Positions 57,905 to 64,000 of a stretch of 64,000 nucleotides of DNA are shown piece by piece. Positions within the stretch are counted from its first letter, which is position 1, and each line of letters opens with the position of its first letter. Under the pieces are notes generated by a model that saw only the letters and a program-made list of their open reading frames with translations, was not told the origin of the DNA and searched no databases. This DNA is from DATAUD01 sp036501665 (GTDB lineage Bacteria > Verrucomicrobiota > Verrucomicrobiia > Limisphaerales > Palsa-1400), in assembly GCA_036501665.1 (NCBI GenBank), contig DASXZW010000071.1:62001-126000 (forward strand). Direction: 5' to 3'. The position numbers were made by a program, and so were the translations under genes.

Positions 57905-59328
57905 GTGTCCCCTTATTGTCGGCTGGTTTGATCGTTCTACTATTAGCCGGCTGCGCAGTTGGTCCAACATACAAACGCCCCGCCGTCAATTCTCCAACGA
58001 CATTTCGCAACGCCGGTTCCGACACAAATTCCCTCGGCGATCTCCCGTGGTGGCAACTCTTTCAGGACCCCGTCCTCAAGAACCTGATCCAAACCTCCCT
58101 CACCAACAATTATGACTTGCGCATTGCCGCGGCGCGAATCGAGCAATCCCGCGAAATTCTGGTGCAAACCCGTTCCGCCTATTACCCGCAAGTGGGTTAC
58201 GAACTCGGTGTCGGCGGCGGAAAAAATGTCTCGGGAGGGTTGCCATCTCCCACGGGCAAAGGCGCCGGCAAGGAATATTTCGGCGCTCTCGATGCCTCGT
58301 GGGAAATCGACCTTTGGGGCCGCGTCCGCCGCCTTTCCGAATCGGCCCGCGCCCAATATTTTGCGACCGAGGAAGCGCGCCGGGACGTGACCGTCAGTCT
58401 TGTCAGCGGAGTTGCGCAATCGTATTTCCAAATTCTCGCGCTCGACGACGAATTGGTGATTGCAAAGAACGCCACCAATTCCTTCGCGGAAAGCCTGAGA
58501 ATATTCGACGAACGCCTCCGCGGCGGTGTCGCGTCCAAACTGGAAACTTCTGCCGCCGAAGCTGCGCTCGATTCAGCCGCCGCGACGATTCCAGAATTGC
58601 GCCGCCAAATTGTCGCTCAGGAAGATTCGCTGAGCGTGCTGCTTGGCTTCAATCCCGGCCCAATCTCGCGCGACACAAACGCCTTCAATCAGACGACGCT
58701 TCCCGATATTCCGCCGGGCTTGCCTTCCTCCTTGATGGAGCGGCGTCCCGATGTTCGCCAGGCCGAGCAGCTCATGATTTCTGCCAATGCGCAAATTGGC
58801 GTCGCGAAGGCCAACTTTTATCCCCAACTGTCGCTCTCCGGCCTCTTCGGTCGCGTCTCTCCTGAACTTTCTATGTTGACAGGCGGAGGAGCCAACGCAT
58901 GGGAAGCCGCCGCTGAAGTCGTGGGCCCCATCTTTCAAGGCGGCCAGCTTCGGGCGCAAGTGCGCGAGGCCCGCGCCGTGTGGGACGAAACGCGCCTTTC
59001 ATACCAATCCACAATTTTGCGCGCATTCCAGGAAGTTGCCGACGCTTTGACTTCCCGCGAAGAACTCAGTCGCGAGCGCGATTTTCAATCACGAGCCGTC
59101 GCCGCCTACGAGGAAGCCGTCAAAGTCGCCAACCAACGCTACCGCGGCGGTCAGGCAAGCTACTACGAACTCCTTCAGGAGCAACAACTCCTTTTCCCCG
59201 CGCAAAACACGCTGGCCCAGGTCCACCTCAACCAGCTTCTCGCCACCGTCCAACTCTACAAAGCCCTCGGTGGCGGCTGGATTGCTCCAACTTCACCCGG
59301 TCAACCCGCCGATTCGCCGAAGAATTAA
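57877..59328 (+). CDS. Outer-membrane efflux lipoprotein (OprM/NodT type)
   Basis: 483 residues from the ATG at 57877. It opens a good signal (MIRIKITIRSVPLLSAGLIV) ending in the lipobox LLLAGC (Cys 26). ATGs at 57862 and 57796 are also in frame. The one at 57796 overlaps the permease stop but would add a long repeat-encoded stretch. The TolC-like body follows the usual order: VGPTYKRPAV, LPWWQLFQDPVLKNLIQTSL, YYPQVGYELG, then the second repeat FYPQLSLSGLFGRVSPELSM and QGGQLRAQVREARAVWDETR. It forms the trimeric channel of the pump encoded just upstream. Its 3' end overlaps the convergent DUF3516 helicase gene by 36 bases. Confidence 0.94.
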   Translation: MIRIKITIRSVPLLSAGLIVLLLAGCAVGPTYKRPAVNSPTTFRNAGSDTNSLGDLPWWQLFQDPVLKNLIQTSLTNNYDLRIAAARIEQSREILVQTRSAYYPQVGYELGVGGGKNVSGGLPSPTGKGAGKEYFGALDASWEIDLWGRVRRLSESARAQYFATEEARRDVTVSLVSGVAQSYFQILALDDELVIAKNATNSFAESLRIFDERLRGGVASKLETSAAEAALDSAAATIPELRRQIVAQEDSLSVLLGFNPGPISRDTNAFNQTTLPDIPPGLPSSLMERRPDVRQAEQLMISANAQIGVAKANFYPQLSLSGLFGRVSPELSMLTGGGANAWEAAAEVVGPIFQGGQLRAQVREARAVWDETRLSYQSTILRAFQEVADALTSREELSRERDFQSRAVAAYEEAVKVANQRYRGGQASYYELLQEQQLLFPAQNTLAQVHLNQLLATVQLYKALGGGWIAPTSPGQPADSPKN

Positions 59329-61842
59329 GTGAGGCTCTTCGCTTTTCCGCGATTCAGCTAAGTCAACTGCAAACTCAACCACCCAATCGTTGTGTTCCTC
59401 GGGATCGACCAGCATCTGTTGCACACGCCAATTTTTTTTGTCCTCCGACACCGTGACATACGTGTGCCTCGCGTTTCGCGCGTTCGGATCAAGACAAATG
59501 CGCTCGTGCTCGACATAAAACGCGTCCAATGCCTGTTGCAATCGTTCCGGCGTCCAAGGCTGGCCGTCCGCGTCGTTTGGCGAAGAAAGATATCCGATGG
59601 CCTCGGCAAAATCGCCAATGACCGACCCACGCAAAAACGTGAAAATGCGATTTCTAATTGACGCAGTGAAACCCTTCGTATCACGCGTGACATCCCGTTC
59701 AGCTTCATCAGAACCAGGAGGACGGACTTCTTTCGCTTCGGCGCGTTGAAAATTCGGGTCCCGCATTTTTTCCCATTCGTCCAATAAACTCGAATCGACC
59801 TGGCGAATCATCGTTTGCAGATAAAGTTCCATTTCGCGGACGGCGTCATTTTTCGCGGAGTCTGGGACCGTTTGCGAAAGCGCCTTGTAAACGCTGTTCA
59901 AATGTCGGAGCAAAACACCCTCCGCCCGTTGCAATTCGTAATCGCGAATGTAATCCGAGAATGACCGGAAATTCTCAAACATCTCCCGCGCGATGGATTT
60001 CGGACGAATATTTTCCTGACCGACCCACGGATGCTTGTCAGCGAAAGCGTTGAAGGTCGAATAAACAAATTCGCGATTGGGCTTCGGGTACTCGAGCTTT
60101 TCCAATTCCTCAATTCGCTTGTCGTAATCGATCCCTTCCATTTTCATCTCAGCCATCTTCTGTTTTTTCAACTTGTCAAGCTGCCGCCGCAGCACAATGT
60201 CCGGGTTTTCGAGAATCGATTCCACGAGCGTCAGCAGAACCAGCGCGTAATCCGGTTGTTGCGGGTCAACCAAAGGAATCGTGTCCAAAAGGTAAAGCGA
60301 AAGCGCCTGGTCCATCGAAAAATCATCCTGCAAATTCACATTGACGCGCAGATATGCCCCATCTTCCGTTTTCGGGATGAATTCGATTATTTTTCTATCA
60401 AGTAAGGACCGAAACAACTGCCAGGCGCGCTTGGTGTGCTCCTTCTTGGCCTTTGGAGTCTCGTGGCTGTCGCGAATCAACCGTTGCATCGCCGCGCACC
60501 CGTCGCCTTTTCTGCTAAGCACATTCAACAACATTCCGTGCGACACCGAAAACCGCGATGTGAGCTTTTCCGACGGGGCCTGAATCAATCGCAAAAAAGT
60601 TTGCTTGTCCCAATTGACGAAATTCTTTTCCGGGGGCTTGCGTTTTACCGATTTCTTTCCTTCCTTCGCCTTCTCCTCCAGCTTGATGTTTTCAATCGTG
60701 TGTTCCGGCGCTTGCGCCACAACCCAGCCACGATCGTCAAATCCTTTTCGCCCCGCGCGCCCGGCGATTTGGTGAAAATCCCGCGCGCTCAAAATCGCCG
60801 TTTTCTGCCCATCAAATTTGCAAAGCTTCGTGAAGAGCGCGGTGCGAATCGGCATATTGATCCCAGCGCCCAACGTGTCCGTTCCACAAATGACTTTGAG
60901 CAGCCCTTTTTGCGTGAGTTGTTCCACCAGGACGCGATATTTCGGGAGCAAACCGGCGTGATGCAGGCCGATTCCGTGCTTGAGCCAGCGGCGAATTTCC
61001 GGGCCGTACGGACTGGTGAATTTAAATCCTTCAATCGCGCTGCCGATGGCGTTTTTTTCCTCCCGCGTGCAGACATTGATGCTTGTGAAATCCTGCGCGC
61101 TCTGCGCCGCTTCAAGTTGCGTGAAGTGGACGACGTAAACCGGACTTCGCCCCTCGCTCGCGAGCCGCTCCAAAGCCTGTGCCAATGTGATTTCCGAATA
61201 GGCGTACTCCAGCGGTACCGGCCTGTCCGTTGATGAAATAGTGATTGACTGTCGGCCGTTTCGCTTCGTCAGTTCCTCCTCAAAAAAAGCTGTCTCTCCC
61301 AACGTCGCGGACATTAACAAGAACCGCGCCTGCGGCAGCGTCAATAATGGAACCTGCCACGCAACGCCGCGCTCCCGGTCCGAGTAATAATGGAACTCGT
61401 CCATGATAACTTCCTGAAACGGAGCGTCCCGCCCTTCGCGAAGCGCGATGTTTGCGAGAATTTCCGCGGTGCAACAGAGAATCGGGGCGTTGCGATTCAC
61501 CGTGGCGTCGCCTGTGCTCAAGCCGACGTTTTCCGGCCCAAACTCGCGGCAAAGCGCCAGCCATTTCTCGTTGACAAGCGCTTTGATCGGGCAGGTGTAA
61601 ACCGAGCGCTTTCCTTGCGCGAGCGCCTTGAACTGCACGGCGGCGGCAACGAGCGATTTGCCGGAGCCTGTCGGGGTGTTCAGGATGACGTTCTTCTCCT
61701 CAAACAATTCGAGCACCGCATTCTCCTGCGCCGGATAAAGTTCAAGACTCCGACTTTCGACATACTCAAGAAACCTTCCTAGCAGGGCATCGTTTCCGCG
61801 CTGCTCTCCGGTCGGTATAAAATCCAAAAGGTTTTTTGCCAC
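59293..61842 (-). CDS. Ski2-like DEAD/DEAH helicase with DUF3516 C-terminus
   Basis: 849 residues. Motor motifs in order: Walker A in LNTPTGSGKSLVAAAVQ (K62), motif Ia in YTCPIKALVNEKW, the Walker B box MDEFHYY, motif III LLMSATLGETAFFEEEL, then C-lobe LHHAGLLPKYRVLVEQLTQK, GTDTLGAGINMPIRTALFTK and QIAGRAGRKGFDDRG. The rest matches the DUF3516 group found in actinobacteria and a few other phyla. Related Ski2-like enzymes act on RNA (exosome feeding), so an RNA-quality-control role is possible but untested. The C-terminal 12 codons overlap the 3' end of the outer-membrane factor gene on the other strand. Confidence 0.9.
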   Translation of the reverse strand: MAKNLLDFIPTGEQRGNDALLGRFLEYVESRSLELYPAQENAVLELFEEKNVILNTPTGSGKSLVAAAVQFKALAQGKRSVYTCPIKALVNEKWLALCREFGPENVGLSTGDATVNRNAPILCCTAEILANIALREGRDAPFQEVIMDEFHYYSDRERGVAWQVPLLTLPQARFLLMSATLGETAFFEEELTKRNGRQSITISSTDRPVPLEYAYSEITLAQALERLASEGRSPVYVVHFTQLEAAQSAQDFTSINVCTREEKNAIGSAIEGFKFTSPYGPEIRRWLKHGIGLHHAGLLPKYRVLVEQLTQKGLLKVICGTDTLGAGINMPIRTALFTKLCKFDGQKTAILSARDFHQIAGRAGRKGFDDRGWVVAQAPEHTIENIKLEEKAKEGKKSVKRKPPEKNFVNWDKQTFLRLIQAPSEKLTSRFSVSHGMLLNVLSRKGDGCAAMQRLIRDSHETPKAKKEHTKRAWQLFRSLLDRKIIEFIPKTEDGAYLRVNVNLQDDFSMDQALSLYLLDTIPLVDPQQPDYALVLLTLVESILENPDIVLRRQLDKLKKQKMAEMKMEGIDYDKRIEELEKLEYPKPNREFVYSTFNAFADKHPWVGQENIRPKSIAREMFENFRSFSDYIRDYELQRAEGVLLRHLNSVYKALSQTVPDSAKNDAVREMELYLQTMIRQVDSSLLDEWEKMRDPNFQRAEAKEVRPPGSDEAERDVTRDTKGFTASIRNRIFTFLRGSVIGDFAEAIGYLSSPNDADGQPWTPERLQQALDAFYVEHERICLDPNARNARHTYVTVSEDKKNWRVQQMLVDPEEHNDWVVEFAVDLAESRKSEEPHLILRRIGGLTG

Positions 61843-61854
61843 TGCGAAAATACG

Positions 61855-63042
61855 TTATTTGTCAAGTAGATGTCTAAGCGCGCTCGCCAGGGCCTGATAA
61901 TCTCCGGGTTTGTTGTACAATTGAGCGCAGACACGGATCAGCCTCTTCGGAAATCCGGGCCAGTAAATCACCGGGACTTCAATTTTGTGCTGGAACAGAA
62001 GCGCATCCTGCAACGAATCAATGAAGAATGGCTGGACTGGTTTTCGATCCACGCGGGCATCGGGCAGGGGAACCGAAGCCATCGCGCCGATGCACTCGTC
62101 GGGGCAGGGGTGCGGAATTTGCAATGCTTGACACAAAAGGTCTCTGGCTTGTAGCGCGAGTTGCCGATTTCGCGATTGCACTTCAGTCCACCCGCCAGGA
62201 AGCAGCGATCCTACGATTCGCAACGATTCGGGCACGCTCAACGCCGGTGTCGGGTCCCAGGTTCCCGGCCAGCCAAATTCAACCAGCAACTGGGAGCGAT
62301 CAGTTCGCGCCGTGTTCAGACCGTGACTGATAACCAGCGGATGAATCAAGTGTTGACGGTCGGGGCGGATGTGCAGCAGGCCGACAGTTTTCGGCGCGCA
62401 CAACCATTTGTGACAATTGCCCGTGTAGTAAGCCGCCCCAAGTTCCTCCAGGCGCAACGGCACCATCCCCGGCCCATGCGCTCCGTCAACAAGAGTGTCC
62501 ACGCCGCGCTCGGCAAGTTCCCGCACGATTCGCTCAATCGGCAGAACCAGCGCAGTCTGGCTCGTGATATGGTCGATCAAAGCCAATCGAGTCCGCGAGG
62601 TGACCCGGCTGACGATGGCATCGACGAGTTGATCCGGCGACTCAAGCGGAAAAGGAAGCGCAGCGACGACGACCTTCGCGCCCCATCGCTTTGCGACGAA
62701 TTCCAGAGAATTTCGGCAGGCATTATATTCGTGGTCGGTGACAAGCAACTCGTCGCCAGGCTCAAATGTGAGCGACCTTAAAACAGTATTGACTCCTGCT
62801 GTGGCGTTCGGGACGAAGACGATGTTGTCCGGTTTCGCGCCAATGAACCGCGCCAGCGCCGCGCGCGCTTCGTCAAGCATCGGTTCCATGTCGCGCACCA
62901 AAAACTGGATTGGCTGGCGTTCCAGCCGGTCAGTCATCGCGCGTTGAAATTCCAACACGGGCTTCGGGCAACTTCCAAAAGAACCGTGATTTAGAAAAAT
63001 AATCGACGGATCAATCGGCCAAATATCGCTCTTGTTCGTCAT
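61855..63042 (-). CDS. Class V aminotransferase-fold PLP enzyme (isopenicillin-N-epimerase-like)
   Basis: 395 residues. PLP-fold features are FLNHGSFGSCPKPVLEFQRA, VFVPNATAGVNTVLRSL, LLVTDHEYNACRNSLEF, LALIDHITSQTALVLPIERI, VDGAHGPGMVPL and the Schiff-base lysine in GNCHKWLCAPKTVGLL. The family contains isopenicillin N epimerase and related beta-elimination or racemisation enzymes; the substrate cannot be read from the sequence. It starts 7 bases after the end of thiE on the same strand and ends 12 bases before the helicase start. Adjacency to thiE does not by itself imply a role in thiamine. Confidence 0.88.
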   Translation of the reverse strand: MTNKSDIWPIDPSIIFLNHGSFGSCPKPVLEFQRAMTDRLERQPIQFLVRDMEPMLDEARAALARFIGAKPDNIVFVPNATAGVNTVLRSLTFEPGDELLVTDHEYNACRNSLEFVAKRWGAKVVVAALPFPLESPDQLVDAIVSRVTSRTRLALIDHITSQTALVLPIERIVRELAERGVDTLVDGAHGPGMVPLRLEELGAAYYTGNCHKWLCAPKTVGLLHIRPDRQHLIHPLVISHGLNTARTDRSQLLVEFGWPGTWDPTPALSVPESLRIVGSLLPGGWTEVQSRNRQLALQARDLLCQALQIPHPCPDECIGAMASVPLPDARVDRKPVQPFFIDSLQDALLFQHKIEVPVIYWPGFPKRLIRVCAQLYNKPGDYQALASALRHLLDK

Positions 63043-63049
63043 AGTGCGG

Positions 63050-63661
63050 TTAAGATGGAAGCCGTTTCCTGAACTCTCGGCAAGCTTCGGCTACATCGGG
63101 CGCATTCAAAATCGCGGAAACAACGCAAATTCTTTGAGCGCCCACGTCGAGCACGTCGTTCAAAGTATTCAAGTTGATTCCGCCGATGGCAAACCACGGA
63201 ATTTTTACGTTGGTTGCGGCCCATCTCACATAATCCAGAGTGACCGGAGGCACACCGGGTTTTGTGGCCGTCGCATAAACCGGACCGATGGCAATATATG
63301 CAGGATTTTCCTTCACCGCCTGCTCAGCCTGCGCGGGAGAATGCGTGCTCAAACCAAACGGCGTTCTTGGACGCGAGACTGCCGCGAAATCTTCCTGGCC
63401 CAGATGACACAAGTCAGCGCCGAGTTTTTCTGCGACTTCAGCATGGTCGTTGATTACCAAACCGACGCCAGCGTCGCGAAGAATCGGAAGAATTTCGTCG
63501 GCCATTTGGAGAACTTCAGCAGCCGTCGATTTCTTGGCTCGAAGCTGAATCAAATCCGCCCCGCCAACGCAAAGTTTCCGCGCGATGTCAAACGGAGTTC
63601 GCCCATGCAGATAATCAGTATCGATAAACGTGTAAAGCCAGCATTGGTCGAGCGGTTTCAT
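63050..63661 (-). CDS. thiE: Thiamine phosphate synthase
   Basis: 203 residues from the ATG at 63661; a TTG 12 bases upstream is less likely. Condenses the pyrimidine and thiazole halves of thiamine. Typical blocks: CVGGADLIQLRAKKSTAAEV, VGLVINDHAEVAEKLGADLC, HLGQEDF, PFGLSTHSPAQAEQA, IAIGPVYATATKPG and PWFAIGGINLNTLNDVL. Length fits the family. First gene of a pair with the aminotransferase. No TPP riboswitch is visible upstream: the DNA before the start is a repeat-bearing gap. Confidence 0.93.
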   Translation of the reverse strand: MKPLDQCWLYTFIDTDYLHGRTPFDIARKLCVGGADLIQLRAKKSTAAEVLQMADEILPILRDAGVGLVINDHAEVAEKLGADLCHLGQEDFAAVSRPRTPFGLSTHSPAQAEQAVKENPAYIAIGPVYATATKPGVPPVTLDYVRWAATNVKIPWFAIGGINLNTLNDVLDVGAQRICVVSAILNAPDVAEACREFRKRLPS

Positions 63662-63772
63662 TGATTCAAGCAAATGCCAGGAGTGTATCAGCGCAAAGCC
63701 GGCGTTGCAAAGAACGCTTCACCTACCCGTAAAGCTCTGACGAAAAGGAAAACGCCAATTAACTGAATTTGA

Positions 63773-63831
63773 ACAGGAGCGAACAGAGTTCACAGAGATG
63801 TTTTCTCTGCTTCCTCCGCTGCCTCCTGTTT
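63773..63831. repeat. AACAGGAG inverted repeat with nested CAGAGA stem
   Basis: AACAGGAG (63773-63780) pairs with CTCCTGTT (63824-63831). Inside, CAGAGA near 63793 can pair with TCTCTG near 63805. The bases between are CAGAG/CTCCGC-like units, close to the CAGAGG family at 7.3 and 19.2 kb. Lies in the 251-base gap between thiE and the argA start, which holds no other gene. Confidence 0.6.
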
Positions 63832-63889
63832 AACTTTAATTGCGCTGAGATAAAATAGTAGTTGAAACGGGAGACGAACGACTTAAATA

Positions 63890-63916
63890 ATGGCGCGCGA
63901 CTATAACGATACGTGA
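63890..63916 (+). other. Possible 8-codon leader reading frame overlapping the argA start
   Basis: ATG at 63890 opens M-A-R-D-Y-N-D-T and stops at TGA 63914-63916, which overlaps the GTG start at 63913. Such overlaps can couple translation. There is a single arginine codon and no clear Shine-Dalgarno, so an attenuator role is not supported. Confidence 0.25.
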
Positions 63917-64000
63917 AATTAACGGACCTTCGAGGAATTCTTCAATACATCCCGCGCTTTCGGGAAAAGATTTTCGTCATCAGCATTGATGGCGCGATCA
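63913..64000 (+). CDS. argA: Probable N-acetylglutamate synthase, 5' end only (cut by window edge)
   Basis: 29 codons from a GTG at 63913 to the right edge. The residues MKLTDLRGILQYIPRFREKI then FVISIDGAI match the N-terminus of the amino-acid-kinase-like domain of N-acetylglutamate synthase (LRxxLQYxPxFRxKxFVI). They could also fit acetylglutamate kinase, which starts in the same way. Both act in the first steps of arginine biosynthesis. No in-frame ATG is nearby upstream. The rest of the gene is outside the window. Confidence 0.6.
   Translation, partial: MKLTDLRGILQYIPRFREKIFVISIDGAI

Overview
The window looks like chromosomal DNA of a heterotrophic member of the Verrucomicrobiota, perhaps near the Pedosphaera/Limisphaera group. 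This is an inference from gene style, not from a marker gene. The signs are a pseudopilin with an H-x9-DG end, a DUF11-repeat secreted protein with a Verrucomicrobia-type C-terminal segment, HEAT-repeat and SIMPL-domain envelope proteins, GH172 and ceramidase-like secreted enzymes, a fused MFS/spermidine-synthase protein, and many short palindromic intergenic repeats. I saw no rRNA, tRNA, CRISPR array, transposase, phage gene or known defence system.

Layout. 1-8.1 kb (minus strand): an RND efflux permease and its adaptor (cut by the left edge), a SWIM/SNF2 helicase with an AsmA-like membrane protein, and an unknown 199-aa protein. 8.2-15.6 kb (plus): a five-unit DUF11 protein, a DUF1772 membrane protein, RecG, two small lipoproteins and a pseudopilin. 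15.6-19.3 kb: B12-dependent ribonucleotide reductase NrdJ behind a candidate structured leader RNA, followed by a repeat-rich gap. 19.3-25.5 kb: SIMPL, zinc-ribbon, small unknown, HEAT-repeat and tandem M16 peptidase genes. 25.8-36.2 kb: a tightly packed plus-strand run. It begins with exported hydrolases (tandem alpha/beta hydrolase, ceramidase-like amidase, TAT-type sugar isomerase, GH172) and continues into lplT, an lnt-like gene and aas, which are joined by ATGA overlaps. 36.2-45.8 kb: a histidine-phosphatase-like protein, sialate O-acetylesterase, fructose-bisphosphate aldolase, two Hsp20 chaperones with a good promoter and terminator, MetF, a beta-propeller protein and a GH39 glycosidase. 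45.8-53.4 kb: hexose-6-phosphate mutarotase, endonuclease IV, HisH, a large lipobox/membrane/TPR protein and a fused spermidine-synthase protein. 53.4-59.3 kb: a complete tripartite RND efflux operon (adaptor, permease, outer-membrane factor). 59.3-64 kb: a DUF3516 Ski2-like helicase, a class V aminotransferase, ThiE, and the first codons of a probable argA.

The genes suggest a cell that breaks down complex glycans and lipids outside the cytoplasm, salvages fatty acids or lysophospholipids (LplT/Aas), and exports drugs or lipids through two RND systems.

The less ordinary signals are: (1) a closed multi-helix RNA fold just upstream of nrdJ; (2) the exported-hydrolase operon that runs into a phospholipid-recycling module; (3) a tandem hydrolase whose second half has lost its nucleophile; and (4) several families of short-period palindromic repeats. 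One of these lies inside the nrdJ reading frame as a Gly/His linker, and one covers the start of an outer-membrane efflux gene.
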